Counted from the stretch's first letter, positions 8,787-17,972 are shown. The stretch is DNA of 64,000 nt from Rhodococcus qingshengii JCM 15477 (GCF_023221595.1 NZ_CP096563.1:2090501-2154500); one strand, 5' to 3'. The notes: generated by a model from the letters alone, not told the origin. Numbers and translations: made by a program.

Positions 8787-10187
8787 GTGGTTCGTGCCAG
8801 TATCGACTATGTGCAATATCTGTCAGATCCGCCGTTTGTGAGCGGTCCCGCTCCCGGGTTCACGGGAGGCCCGCCCGTCAACGGGGTACCGGTGCATGCC
8901 GTACCCATGAAGAAGGGTGTGCCCATTCCGGGCGGTGTTCCATTGCGAAAGCTGGAGCGGCGCTCCGGCGGTCGCATCGTCGCCGGTGTTGCAGGCGGTA
9001 TCGCCGATCATCTCGGGATCGACGTCCTGAAGGTTCGAGTCGCCTTCGCGATTCTGGCGGCGATGGCCGGATCCGGCATCGTGATTTACGGCGCCCTCTG
9101 GATCTTCACCTCAGCCGGCACGGACACCCAGAAGCCGTCCGCGGCCGAGCGGCAGCGGGCGTACGGCTTGATCGCACTCGGATTGGGCGGCGCAGCCGCG
9201 TTGTCCTGGCTGTTCAGCGGCACGGCGGGTTCGGTGCTCGCACCGTTCTTCGTCGTCGCGATCGGTGCCGCTTTGGTGTGGCGCGAGTTCGACTCCGACG
9301 GTCCCCGGACCGTCATCGGCTTGCCGCAGCGGCCTACCGTTCTCACGTGGGCGCGGGTGGTCGGGGGAGCGACCTTGATCATCTTGGGTCTCGGCGTCGT
9401 CGTCCTCGCTCAGGTCGACCTCGAAGCACTGCGCTCGTCCCTGCTGGCCGTGGTGGTGACGCTGATCGGTGTCGGTTTGTTGACGGTGCCGCTGTGGCTG
9501 CGGATGTGGCGGGCTCTCGGCGCCGAGCGTGCGGCCCGAATTCGCAACGACGAACGTGAAGAGATCGCCTCGCATCTGCACGACTCCGTACTTCAGACGT
9601 TGGCGCTGATTCAGAAGCAGTCCGACAATCCGCAAGAGGTGGCGCGCCTGGCCCGTGGTCAGGAACGTGAGCTGCGCAAGTGGTTGTTCAGCGGCGGGGA
9701 TATCGACCACACGAGCCTGACGGAAGGTCTGAAGATCATCGCCGGTGAAGTGGAGGACCAGCATGGCGTCACGGTCCGCCCCGTCACGGTCGGCGACGTA
9801 CAACTCGAAGGCGAAGGCGTCGAGAACGGTCTGCCCAAGGAAGCGTTCACCGCGCTCCTCGGTGCGACGCGTGAAGCTCTCGTGAACTCGGCAAAGCACT
9901 CGGGGGAGAAGGAAATCAATCTGTTCGCCGAGGTCGAGGGCGACCAGGTCAGTGTGTTCGTTCGTGATCGCGGAGTCGGATTCGACGTCAATGCGGTGCC
10001 GGAGGACCGTCAGGGTTTGGCCAAGTCGATTCGTGGTCGCATCGAGCGACGGGGTGGCCGCGTCGTGGTTCGATCCGACATCGGAAAGGGCACCGAGATC
10101 CGCGTGCACATGCCGCTCGGTGACTCTGCTCTAAAGTGGGACCAGACTGCTGACCGTGTCGACAACCCCGAGGAACAGCCCCAGTGA
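8787..10187 (+). CDS. PspC-domain sensor histidine kinase, EsrS-like
   Basis: 466 residues if the GTG at 8787 is used; a GTG at 8811 is also possible. A Pro/Gly-rich N-terminus precedes a PspC domain (about residues 55-110, GGRIVAGVAGGIADHLGIDVLKVRVAF). Several membrane helices follow (about 120-240), then a HisKA_3 region with the phospho-acceptor in SHLHDSVLQTL (His265). The HATPase part has ATREALVNSAKH as N-box and VRDRGVGFD. The stop overlaps the next gene's GTG, so kinase and regulator are co-translated. It lacks an extracellular sensor domain, fitting an intramembrane-sensing LiaS/EsrS-type kinase that reads the state of the envelope, probably with the divergent PspC protein. Confidence 0.85.
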   Translation: MVRASIDYVQYLSDPPFVSGPAPGFTGGPPVNGVPVHAVPMKKGVPIPGGVPLRKLERRSGGRIVAGVAGGIADHLGIDVLKVRVAFAILAAMAGSGIVIYGALWIFTSAGTDTQKPSAAERQRAYGLIALGLGGAAALSWLFSGTAGSVLAPFFVVAIGAALVWREFDSDGPRTVIGLPQRPTVLTWARVVGGATLIILGLGVVVLAQVDLEALRSSLLAVVVTLIGVGLLTVPLWLRMWRALGAERAARIRNDEREEIASHLHDSVLQTLALIQKQSDNPQEVARLARGQERELRKWLFSGGDIDHTSLTEGLKIIAGEVEDQHGVTVRPVTVGDVQLEGEGVENGLPKEAFTALLGATREALVNSAKHSGEKEINLFAEVEGDQVSVFVRDRGVGFDVNAVPEDRQGLAKSIRGRIERRGGRVVVRSDIGKGTEIRVHMPLGDSALKWDQTADRVDNPEEQPQ

Positions 10188-10843
10188 CTTCGCTTGCGCC
10201 GCCCCCGTACCGCGTATTTCTTGTCGACGATCATGCAGTGTTCCGCTCCGGGGTGAGGGCGGAACTCTCGCGCGAGGCAGACATGGACGTAGTCGGTGAA
10301 GCCGGTGGCGTCGCTGAGGCGATCGCGGGTATCAACTCGACGAAACCGCATGTCGTTCTGCTCGATGTCCACATGCCTGACGGTGGTGGAGTGGCAGTTC
10401 TGCGCGGAATCGATTCCGGCCCGGTGTGCTTGGCGCTCAGCGTTTCCGATGCGGCCGAGGACGTGATCGCGGTGATCCGCGGCGGCGCGCGCGGGTATGT
10501 GACCAAGACGATCTCGGGATCCGAACTGGCCGAGGGTGTACGACGCGTTGCCGGTGGTGACGCAGTGTTCGGGCCTCGCCTGGCAGGCTTCGTACTGGAC
10601 TCCTTCACCGGGCGTTCCAATGCACCCGAGCCGCAACTCGATCCGGAACTCGACTCGCTGACTCCGCGAGAACTCGAAGTGCTCAGATTGCTGGCACGTG
10701 GGTACACCTACCGTGAAATCGCCGAGGACCTGGTGATTTCCGTGAAGACGGTCGAGACTCACGCATCGAACGTCCTGCGAAAGACTCAGCAGTCCAATCG
10801 CAATGCGTTGACGCGTTGGGCACATCGTCGCCAGATCGACTGA
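10184..10843 (+). CDS. LuxR/NarL-type response regulator, EsrR-like
   Basis: 219 residues, GTG start overlapping the kinase stop. The receiver domain has the acidic pair in FLVDDHAVFRSG, the phosphorylated aspartate in VVLLDVHMPDGG (Asp61) and the conserved lysine in YVTKTISG. A Pro/Glu-rich linker leads to the C-terminal LuxR helix-turn-helix (LTPRELEVLRLLARGYTYREIAEDL). It should bind DNA when phosphorylated by the preceding kinase. The obvious candidate target is the dyad cluster at 8705-8776, which would give autoregulation and control of the EsrI-like operon. Confidence 0.88.
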   Translation: MTSLAPPPYRVFLVDDHAVFRSGVRAELSREADMDVVGEAGGVAEAIAGINSTKPHVVLLDVHMPDGGGVAVLRGIDSGPVCLALSVSDAAEDVIAVIRGGARGYVTKTISGSELAEGVRRVAGGDAVFGPRLAGFVLDSFTGRSNAPEPQLDPELDSLTPRELEVLRLLARGYTYREIAEDLVISVKTVETHASNVLRKTQQSNRNALTRWAHRRQID

Positions 10844-10892
10844 ATTCCCGCGCGCTCTTTCGCGATTGCGTGTGAAGGCGCACCATGGACCG

Positions 10893-12347
10893 ATGACGGA
10901 ACCACTGGCGCTCGCGTCGAAGCGTGGGCGTTGGGTTGTCGCCGCCACCGTTCTCGGCTCGAGCATGGCTCTCCTCGACGGCACTGTCGTCAACATTGCT
11001 CTTCCTCACATCGGTGAAGAACTGGGTTCCGGTGTCGCCGGACTGCAGTGGACGCTCAGCGGTTACACCTTGGCCTTGGCGTCGCTGATTCTGCTCGGGG
11101 GAGCGCTCGGTGATCGTTGGGGTCGGCGACGGGTATTCGTGTGGGGGACGGTCTGGTTCGCGGTCGCGTCGTTGCTGTGCGGAATTGCACCGGACATCAC
11201 GTTTCTGGTGATTGCACGAATCCTGCAGGGAGTGGGAGCTGCGCTCTTGACACCTGGCAGCCTTGCCATCATCTCCGCGTCACTTCGTGAGGAGGACCGC
11301 GGCGCGGCAATCGGATTGTGGTCGGGTTTAGGTGGTGTTGCCGGCGCCATCGGACCGCTTTTCGGTGGTTGGCTGGTGGAAGTGGCGGGATGGCGATCGG
11401 TATTCCTGCTCAATATCCCGCTGGCGATCGTCGTGGTGTGGGCAGCGGTGCGCCATGTACCGGAGAGCCGCGACCCGCATCCGCCCGAGCACCTGGACGT
11501 GGTCGGATCTGCCTGCGCAGTAGTCGGTCTCGGCGCACTGACGTACGGGCTGATCGAGGTCAACCCGATAGTCGGGCTGATCGGAGTGATCGTGCTCTGC
11601 CTGTTCGTCGTGGTGGAACGACGCTCACCGAGTGCCCTTGTGCCGCCGTCCCTGTTCCGCTCGCGGATGTTCGTCGCGGCCAATCTGGTGACCCTTGCGG
11701 TCTATGCGGCGCTGGGCGGTGTGTTCTTCCTGCTCGTGCTGCAACTGCAATTGGTTGCCGGGTACTCGCCGGTGGCTGCCGGCGTCGCAACGGTACCGAT
11801 CACCTTGGCATTGCTGCTGTTGTCTTCGCGCGCGGGCAGTTACGCGCAGACGCACGGACCGCGGTTGCCGATGACGGTCGGGCCCGCCGTTGCCGCGGTG
11901 GGGTTGGTGTTGATGACGCGGATCGGCCCGGATGCGTCGTACCTGACCGTCGTGCTGCCGGGAGTTCTGGTGTTCGGGCTCGGCCTGGCGGTGATGGTCG
12001 CGCCGTTGACCGCCGCGGTGCTTGGTTCGGTACCGGTGGAGCAGTCCGGAATCGCATCCGGTGTGAACAATGCCGTTGCTCGCACGAGCCAACTTCTTGC
12101 CGTCGCGGCCTTGCCTGCCCTCGTGGGTATCGACGCCGAAAGTCTGGTCGATCCGACGAGTTTCTCCGACGGGTTCCGGTACGCGATGTACATCTGTGTG
12201 GCACTGCTGTTGGTCGGTGCAGCGATCGCCGCGACGCTGATCCGAACTCCGACAGTAGAGCCTGTTCAGGAAGCGGATTCGGTTGCCTGCAAGCCGCATT
12301 GTGATCTGACGGGACCTGCAGTGCAACCGAATCCGATGAGGGACTAG
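10893..12347 (+). CDS. MFS drug transporter, DHA2 (14-helix) type
   Basis: About 484 residues from ATG 10893; a TTG further upstream at 10866 is in frame but less likely. The sequence shows the DHA2 hallmark LDGTVVNIALPHIGEELG in helix 1 (motif D1), GDRWGRRRVF (motif A) and about 14 hydrophobic segments. Such proteins export drugs or metabolites with proton antiport at the cytoplasmic membrane. It follows the EsrR-like regulator by about 50 bases in the same direction and may be co-transcribed, which would link it to envelope stress. The substrate cannot be told from sequence. Its last four bases overlap the convergent MFS gene. Confidence 0.85.
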   Translation: MTEPLALASKRGRWVVAATVLGSSMALLDGTVVNIALPHIGEELGSGVAGLQWTLSGYTLALASLILLGGALGDRWGRRRVFVWGTVWFAVASLLCGIAPDITFLVIARILQGVGAALLTPGSLAIISASLREEDRGAAIGLWSGLGGVAGAIGPLFGGWLVEVAGWRSVFLLNIPLAIVVVWAAVRHVPESRDPHPPEHLDVVGSACAVVGLGALTYGLIEVNPIVGLIGVIVLCLFVVVERRSPSALVPPSLFRSRMFVAANLVTLAVYAALGGVFFLLVLQLQLVAGYSPVAAGVATVPITLALLLLSSRAGSYAQTHGPRLPMTVGPAVAAVGLVLMTRIGPDASYLTVVLPGVLVFGLGLAVMVAPLTAAVLGSVPVEQSGIASGVNNAVARTSQLLAVAALPALVGIDAESLVDPTSFSDGFRYAMYICVALLLVGAAIAATLIRTPTVEPVQEADSVACKPHCDLTGPAVQPNPMRD

Positions 12348-13552
12348 ACGCTGATGTCGCGATCGCGGCTGGGCACCAAGGGAGTTGCTGCGGCGGGAAA
12401 TGCCGCGACTATCGCGAAGGCGAGCGGGTAGCCGACCGCGCCGATCAGCGCACCGACCACCGGGCCCACTGCTGACGCGGCAATGAACTGCCCGGTGTTC
12501 TGTGCGCCCAATGCTTTTCCTTGCCATTTCGGCCCGGCAGCTTCGGCCACGGAAGTGAATGCCAAACCGTTGTCGGCGACGCTGATAGTGGTTGCCAGCA
12601 GCAGGATCAAGGCGGGAACGCCCCAAGGCGCTGCGCCGGCTGCCGCCATTGCCAACATGACCGCAGACGCGGAGACGGCAACCAACCGCAGCGGGCCTAC
12701 TCTGCTTCCGGCGCGATCACTCCAGATGCCGACAACGATGCGTCCGAGTGCACCCACGAACTGGGAGATCCCGATCAGGAGCCCAGCGGGCGCAGCGTCC
12801 CATCCTTGCTCGCTGATCAGCCAGACCAGACCGAATGTCGAGAGGGTGAACTGCGGAAACACCAGCAGTGCAGAGACGACGTGAATGCGCCACAGGAACC
12901 AGTTCGAGCGATAAGGATTTACCGTTTCGACCGGGATGTCTGTGGGCCGCGCCGCCGGCCGCGGGGGATTGATCAATGCGACGGCGCAGATCAGGGCGAG
13001 AACGCCGTTGAGAGCTACCGACAGTCCGACGGCCGAACCGATTCCTACGTTCGCAGCGAGAGTCGGGATGGTCAGCGACGCGATGGTCACGCCCAGGGGC
13101 TGTGACATCTGCCGGATTCCCATCGCGAGGCCGCGCCGATCCTTGGGAAACCAGCCGACCACAACACGTCCACTGGCAGCGTTGGTGCTCGCCGCAGCCA
13201 TTCCGCCCAGCAGAAATGCGATCCCGAGGAGGGTGTAGTTGTCGGTGGGGGTCGCGGCCAGCGCGGCGATCGCCGTCAGGCCGAGCCCGATGGAGATGAC
13301 CCATTTCTCGCCGAATCTGTCAGCCATCGCTCCCCACGCCACCAGCGTGAGAACCATGCCGAAAGTGGGTGCAGCGGCCAGAGTTCCGGCCTGCGTCAAC
13401 GAGAGGCCGTGCTCGGAATGCAGCAGCGGGATCAAAAAGGCGGGGGTACTGACGAAGACGGTGCCTGCGGCCTGGGCTGCGACGCCGATTCCGAGCATCG
13501 TCCACGCCTTCGGGGAGACGGCCGTCTTTTCCAGCCGCGACGCCTGCGTCAT
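12344..13552 (-). CDS. MFS transporter
   Basis: 402 residues with about 12 membrane segments, ATG start at 13552. The motif WGAMADRFGEKW between helices 2 and 3 is the usual MFS motif A. GMGIRQMSQPLG-like sequence in the middle (AMGIRQMSQPLGVTIASL) resembles CynX/NarK-neighbour and uncharacterised actinobacterial permeases. The N-terminus MTQASRLEKTAVSPKAW is cytoplasmic. No substrate can be assigned. It is single, convergent with the DHA2 transporter and without a terminator between the two overlapping stops. Confidence 0.8.
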   Translation of the reverse strand: MTQASRLEKTAVSPKAWTMLGIGVAAQAAGTVFVSTPAFLIPLLHSEHGLSLTQAGTLAAAPTFGMVLTLVAWGAMADRFGEKWVISIGLGLTAIAALAATPTDNYTLLGIAFLLGGMAAASTNAASGRVVVGWFPKDRRGLAMGIRQMSQPLGVTIASLTIPTLAANVGIGSAVGLSVALNGVLALICAVALINPPRPAARPTDIPVETVNPYRSNWFLWRIHVVSALLVFPQFTLSTFGLVWLISEQGWDAAPAGLLIGISQFVGALGRIVVGIWSDRAGSRVGPLRLVAVSASAVMLAMAAAGAAPWGVPALILLLATTISVADNGLAFTSVAEAAGPKWQGKALGAQNTGQFIAASAVGPVVGALIGAVGYPLAFAIVAAFPAAATPLVPSRDRDISV

Positions 13553-13740
13553 GGTGCCCTCCGATCTCTACGCTGTTCGACGATGCCGACGCTACTCGCG
13601 TGGTTTCACATGTTGAAACCAGAATCCCACTATTTGGTCGAACGCGGACGGTTCAGGGTGCGAAGTGCCCACCCCTTTTCGAGCGAACGGTACGACGATC
13701 GCCTTGGGTGCGCCGAAAGGTACGTTCGCTCGGGAAGGGG

Positions 13741-15135
13741 TCAGCGACGGGGCAGACGAACCGTGAAGACCGTGCGACCATCCACCTGGTCGACGCCGAT
13801 GGTGCCGCCGTGCAGGTGCACGTTCTCGACGGCGAGCGAGAGTCCGAGTCCGCTGCCCTCGCTGCGTCCGCGCGCGGTGTCGACCTTGTAGAACCGCCGA
13901 AAGATCGCCTGCCGGTCTTCGGGTGAGATGCCGGGGCCGTGGTCGACGACGGTGATGACGGAGAAACCGGATTCGACGCTCAACTCGACGCGAACCGGGG
14001 GTGCTCCGTGGCGCAGTGCATTGCCGACGAGGTTGGCGACGACAATGTCGATCCGACGCGAATCGACTCTGGCGCTGACACTTTCGGGTGCGCGCAGTTC
14101 GACGGTGTCTGTCCATCCGCGGCTCTCGAGTGTGCGCTCGGTCAATTCGACGAGGTCGACGTCGTCGAGGACGAGGTGCGCTTGCTGAGAGTCGTGGCGA
14201 GACATTTCGATGAGGACTTCGACAAGTCGAGTGAGCTTGCCGATCTCACTGCTCACGATGCGCGCGGCAGCGGCGGCGTCGGGCGGAAGATTGGGGATCT
14301 CTTCACGGAGGATCTCACTGACCGGCACCAGTGCTGCGAGCGGCGTCCGGAGCTCGTGGGAGACGTCGGCGACAAACCTTCTCGACTGCTCTTCCGATTC
14401 TTCCAGACCTCGGATGACCGCTTCGTTGCGAGCGACCATGTTGTTGAACGTTGTTGTGACCTGGGCGAGTTCGGCTACTCCGTCTTCGGGGAGTCGGACG
14501 CTGAGGTCGCCGTCGGCAGCGCGGGCGGCCGCCTTGTCCAGGCGTTTGAGCGGACGGACAAGCGTCGACGCGATCCACAGCCCGAGTAGTCCGCTCACCA
14601 ACACACCGGCGGCGAGGGTGAGGCCGACAGCTCGAAGCAGGTCGTCGAACTTGTCCTGCACTCCTACCAGCGGCCGGATGGTGACGGCTTTGACCAATGT
14701 CTCGTTGTCGTAGCTGTCGTCCGCGCTCATGTCCACGACATTGACGGACATTCCCAACATGATGCGCTGGGAGTCGAGCCTCTCGAAACGGATCAGCTTC
14801 GGACTGTCCAAACCTTCGTCGAAGCTGGGCGGAATGGTCGCCGCATCCACGGATCCTTGACGGATGACTTCGCCGTCGACGATCAGCGTCATGTCGGACT
14901 GGAAGATCTGTTGGAGGTTGGCAGGCGTCAACTCGTCTACCGGTGTTCCGTTGACGTATTGCAGTTCGTCGCGAAATTGTGCGGTCGCGACATCCTGAGC
15001 GTTGGAATAGATCCACGACCGTGCCATGAACGAGACGACACCCGCGGTTGCCCCGGCGATGATCACGACGATTGCGATGAACACGAGCACGAGCCTGGTT
15101 CGCAGACCGTCGACCTGAAGCCAGGTCGGTCTCAT
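13741..15135 (-). CDS. HAMP-domain sensor histidine kinase
   Basis: 464 residues. Helix 1 (about 12-37) and helix 2 (about 170-192) flank an extracytoplasmic sensor of about 130 residues. A HAMP domain follows (LVRPLKRLDKAAARAADGD), then HisKA with FVADVSHELRTPL (His260) and the ATPase domain with VVANLVGNALRHG, VDHGPGISPE and GSGLGLSLA. It resembles MtrB/PrrB-like kinases. Its first codons overlap the end of the response regulator gene by four bases. The genes upstream on the same strand encode a PAP2 phosphatase and a VanY-like lipoprotein, which suggests that the sensor reads a wall-related signal, though this is inference. Confidence 0.9.
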   Translation of the reverse strand: MRPTWLQVDGLRTRLVLVFIAIVVIIAGATAGVVSFMARSWIYSNAQDVATAQFRDELQYVNGTPVDELTPANLQQIFQSDMTLIVDGEVIRQGSVDAATIPPSFDEGLDSPKLIRFERLDSQRIMLGMSVNVVDMSADDSYDNETLVKAVTIRPLVGVQDKFDDLLRAVGLTLAAGVLVSGLLGLWIASTLVRPLKRLDKAAARAADGDLSVRLPEDGVAELAQVTTTFNNMVARNEAVIRGLEESEEQSRRFVADVSHELRTPLAALVPVSEILREEIPNLPPDAAAAARIVSSEIGKLTRLVEVLIEMSRHDSQQAHLVLDDVDLVELTERTLESRGWTDTVELRAPESVSARVDSRRIDIVVANLVGNALRHGAPPVRVELSVESGFSVITVVDHGPGISPEDRQAIFRRFYKVDTARGRSEGSGLGLSLAVENVHLHGGTIGVDQVDGRTVFTVRLPRR

Positions 15136-15830
15136 CGGGCTGGGCTGGTGTTGAAGCGATACCCGAACCCGCGCACCGTTTCGATGACGGTCGGTGCGGC
15201 CGGGTCGTCCTCGATCTTTCCGCGCAGCCGCTGCACTGCTGCATCGACGATTCTGGAATCACCCAGATACTCCTGGTCCCAGGCTGCGGACAACAACTGT
15301 CGGCGGCTCAGGACCTGTCCGGGGTTCTCGGTCAGCGCCAGGATCAGTCGGAGTTCGGTCGGGGTGAGGGTCAGCAGCATCCCGGCCTTGCGGACCTGCA
15401 GCGACGACCGATCCAATTCCAGGTCGCCGAACGTCTCTGCACCCGGCGTCGCATCCGGGCGCGTCGTTGCCGGTGCCGAGCGCCGCACGACGGCTTTGAT
15501 ACGAGCGTCGAGGACGCGCGGACTGGCCGGTTTGACGACGTAGTCGTCGGCACCGGCTTCCAGGCCGGCGACGGTGTCGATGTCGTCGGACCGAGCGGTC
15601 AGAATGATGATCGGGATCGAACTTCGGGTGCGGATACGTCGGCAGATCTCGTAACCGTCGGCACCCGGCAGCCCGAGGTCGAGTAGGACGAGGTCCGTGG
15701 CACCCAGGGCGTCGTCGAAATCACCGTTACCGTCGGGGCGATGGCTGACGTCGTGCCCGAGTCGGTTCAGTCCCAACGTGATTGCCTCGGCCACGGCTGG
15801 ATCGTCTTCTATGAAAAGAATGCTCACCAT
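15132..15830 (-). CDS. OmpR-family response regulator
   Basis: 232 residues, ATG start. The receiver carries the acidic pair in FIEDDPAVAE, the phospho-acceptor in LVLLDLGLPGADG (Asp51) and YVVKPASPRVL with the conserved lysine. The C-terminal winged-helix domain shows LTPTELRLILALTENPGQVLSRRQLL and VRGFGYRFN. It pairs with the downstream overlapping HAMP kinase. Binding sites could not be assigned. The 75-base gap to the PAP2 gene upstream is small enough for a single transcript, but an independent promoter is also possible. Confidence 0.92.
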   Translation of the reverse strand: MVSILFIEDDPAVAEAITLGLNRLGHDVSHRPDGNGDFDDALGATDLVLLDLGLPGADGYEICRRIRTRSSIPIIILTARSDDIDTVAGLEAGADDYVVKPASPRVLDARIKAVVRRSAPATTRPDATPGAETFGDLELDRSSLQVRKAGMLLTLTPTELRLILALTENPGQVLSRRQLLSAAWDQEYLGDSRIVDAAVQRLRGKIEDDPAAPTVIETVRGFGYRFNTSPAR

Positions 15831-15905
15831 GAGCTCACCTTGGACTCGCCATGATCAGGGGCCTTCTGCGGTCGGAGAAATCTCGGTCAGCCAAGGGTAC
15901 AGGGG

Positions 15906-16547
15906 TCACACTCGCGAGAGTCGCTCGTTGCCTGAGTCTGCCAGCACCGCATGCCGGGCGACGCTGGTGTTCAACGGAAATGCCGACACAGCGAGGGTGT
16001 AGCAGCCGACGAGCAGTAGTGCACCGATCACGTCGCTCGGGCGGTGCCATTGCAGCACGACTACCGAGATCGCGGTTCCGATGGTGATCAGCGCACCGTT
16101 GACCGCAACGACCGCCCGCCACCTCGAGGGCGTGACGATCACGATCGCGCAGACCAGAGCAGCTATGGCCGTCAAAGTGCCGCTGGGGAAGGAATTGTGC
16201 ATCACCAGACCGTTCAGGTCCGGTCGATCCAGCGATTGTTTGAGAACCCAGGCCGTCGTGATGGGGCCGAGGGTCACGACGACGACGCGTAAAGCTAGCG
16301 CAATCGGGTTGTTGCGCAATGTGATCATGAGCGCCACGAGCACTCCTCCCACTATCAGTATCGGGGTGACGAGGCCGATGAACTCGGCGGAGAACACGCT
16401 GAGGCGTTCGGAGGTGGCCGCGCCCACCATGAGTTGTTGGTCGACGATCTGACCACCGGTGGTGTTGACCGCCAATTCGAATTCGACGACTCCGAGGATC
16501 AAGAGTGCCAGTGCGGCAATCAGTCTCGCTGGTTTGACTCGTGTCAT
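15906..16547 (-). CDS. PAP2-family membrane phosphatase
   Basis: 213 residues from ATG 16547 with a GAAGG ribosome-binding site. Five or six membrane segments carry the PAP2 motifs K-x4-RP (Lys103, Arg108, Pro109), NSFPSGT (118-124) and WHRPSDVIGA (His168, Asp172). The second motif has Thr where most members have His (PSGH), so the acid/base histidine may be absent. Members dephosphorylate lipid phosphates such as undecaprenyl pyrophosphate or phosphatidic acid on the outer face of the membrane. The start lies two bases after the stop of the VanY-like gene, indicating one operon. With a changed motif the protein may have altered activity. Confidence 0.8.
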   Translation of the reverse strand: MTRVKPARLIAALALLILGVVEFELAVNTTGGQIVDQQLMVGAATSERLSVFSAEFIGLVTPILIVGGVLVALMITLRNNPIALALRVVVVTLGPITTAWVLKQSLDRPDLNGLVMHNSFPSGTLTAIAALVCAIVIVTPSRWRAVVAVNGALITIGTAISVVVLQWHRPSDVIGALLLVGCYTLAVSAFPLNTSVARHAVLADSGNERLSRV

Positions 16548-16549
16548 GA

Positions 16550-17134
16550 TCAGCCTTCCGCTCTCTCGTCCGAGGGGTTGCTCAGTTGTGGCGGGCATTC
16601 CCCGCCTGGAGTGGTTGCCAATTCGAAATGCCACATCTCGTTGGCGTAGGTCTGGCAGAGGCCGTAATCGCTGCCGTGCTGAATGAGCCAGTCGTCGGCG
16701 TCGGTCGGTCCGATGTCGACGGCCTGTCCACTGACATGCTTGGACAGGCTCGGCGAGTGCACCCACTTGGACGCTTCGTCCACGCTGCCGTACTTGACGA
16801 CGGCTTCGTCGAACAGTCGCTGTTGGTATGCCGCGGACCGCCAACCCGACGTGACGTGCATGTCCACGCCGGATGCCTGTGCGTCGGCCGCTGCCGACTG
16901 GAGCGCCGCGAGCAGTGCGGAATCGAGACGGGCAAGCGCGGGCACATGAGTGTCCTGCAAGCTGATGCCGTCCTCGATCTCGCCGCCTGAGGGTCCTGAA
17001 TCAGGCTGAGTGGCAAGGTAGTTACCGCTCTTCGGCTGTGCTTCTTCTGTGTACGAGCAGGAGCTGAGCGCGACCGCACCGAGCACGACTGCACCGAGTG
17101 CGACGAAGCGGATGATTCCGCGGTGGCTGGGCAT
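16550..17134 (-). CDS. VanY-like D-alanyl-D-alanine carboxypeptidase lipoprotein (M15)
   Basis: 194 residues. A signal peptide ends in a lipobox (ALSSC, Cys26), so the mature protein should be tethered to the membrane. The M15 zinc peptidase domain has SKHVSGQAVDIG (His133, Asp140) and NEMWHFE (Glu166, His169), plus the substrate-side TSGWRS (96-100). Enzymes of this type remove the terminal D-Ala of peptidoglycan stem peptides. It is the first gene of an apparent unit with the PAP2 phosphatase and a two-component system. The set recalls the accessory part of vancomycin-resistance clusters, but no vanHAX genes are present. Confidence 0.87.
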   Translation of the reverse strand: MPSHRGIIRFVALGAVVLGAVALSSCSYTEEAQPKSGNYLATQPDSGPSGGEIEDGISLQDTHVPALARLDSALLAALQSAAADAQASGVDMHVTSGWRSAAYQQRLFDEAVVKYGSVDEASKWVHSPSLSKHVSGQAVDIGPTDADDWLIQHGSDYGLCQTYANEMWHFELATTPGGECPPQLSNPSDERAEG

Positions 17135-17244
17135 ACAACAGAGACTTCTCGGTCAGTGTCACCGGCAGGTGGTCACCGTTCGTCGACGGTGTCACGGTCT
17201 GCAACAGCTCTGTAACAGGACGGAACGGGGCTGGTGAGCGCGCG

Positions 17245-17922
17245 CTACGCGGGGCGCGGGATCGACGCGAAAGTCGACAGCTCGAACCACGAAGGCAAGC
17301 TACGACGCAACGCAGTAGGCCCAGAGATGGTGACGTCACCGGACCGTATGGCGTCCGACCAGGTCAGGTTACCTCGCCAGATCTCGGTCATCTGTCGCAA
17401 GCCCGCAGAGACCGACACTGCAACGTCGAAACCCGGATCGATATCGCACATGTCCACTTCCCCGGAATTGATGACGAGCCACCAGTTCCGCGAATGTCCA
17501 CGTACTCCGGAGAATGCGAAGTGCACCACGGTCTTGCCTTCAGGCACCACGGAATGATCCACGCGGCGATGCATGTCCCACAGCAGCAGTTTCGGATCCA
17601 GATCTTCGTCGCCCAGTTCACCGATCCACCTGGTACCCCAGATGCCGAGAGCTTCGACCACAGGGCGCAGTTCACGGCCGGCGTCGGTCAGACGATAGCT
17701 GACGACACAGTCGGTTTCTTCTCGCTCCACGATGCCGGCGACCGCGAGTTGGTGAAGCCGGGTCGAGAGCAGAGTCGGTGACATTCGCGGGAGCCCGCGG
17801 CGGAGATCGTTGAAATGTTCGCTTCCCATGATCAGTTCGCGGAGGAGAAGCAGTGTCCACCGCTCGTCGAGTAGCTCCATCGCCTTGGCGACGGGGCAGA
17901 ACTGGTGGTACGAGGACCCCAT
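17245..17922 (-). CDS. HxlR-family regulator with C-terminal SCP2-like domain
   Basis: 225 residues, twice the normal length of an HxlR protein. Residues 1-95 are a winged helix with the family's N-terminal cysteine (FCPVAKAMELLDERWTLLLLREL) and SPTLLSTRLHQL. The C-terminal half (about 110-220, VVHFAFSGVRGHSRNWWLVINSGEVDMC and VSVSAGLRQMTEIWRGNLTW) looks like an SCP2/sterol-carrier-like pocket found fused to actinobacterial HxlR proteins. It may bind a hydrophobic ligand. It is divergent from a methyltransferase and an FAD oxidoreductase, and a GTAC-containing dyad lies in the gap, so it probably controls them. Confidence 0.85.
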   Translation of the reverse strand: MGSSYHQFCPVAKAMELLDERWTLLLLRELIMGSEHFNDLRRGLPRMSPTLLSTRLHQLAVAGIVEREETDCVVSYRLTDAGRELRPVVEALGIWGTRWIGELGDEDLDPKLLLWDMHRRVDHSVVPEGKTVVHFAFSGVRGHSRNWWLVINSGEVDMCDIDPGFDVAVSVSAGLRQMTEIWRGNLTWSDAIRSGDVTISGPTALRRSLPSWFELSTFASIPRPA

Positions 17923-17947
17923 CTCTCGATCGTAGGCCTCCGGGGTG

Positions 17948-17972
17948 CTCCGGTACAGATTTCGTACTGGAG
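17948..17972. promoter_or_regulatory. Candidate HxlR operator
   Basis: CTCCGGTAC (17948-17956) and GTACTGGAG (17964-17972) form 9-bp arms with one mismatch around 7 bases. The element is 25 bases upstream of the HxlR gene start and about 85 bases from the methyltransferase gene. HxlR-type regulators commonly bind short GTAC/ACT-type dyads. Confidence 0.55.

Noticed and set aside
16550..17134. Vancomycin-resistance cluster
   Set aside because: VanY-like and regulatory genes are present but no vanH, vanA or vanX.
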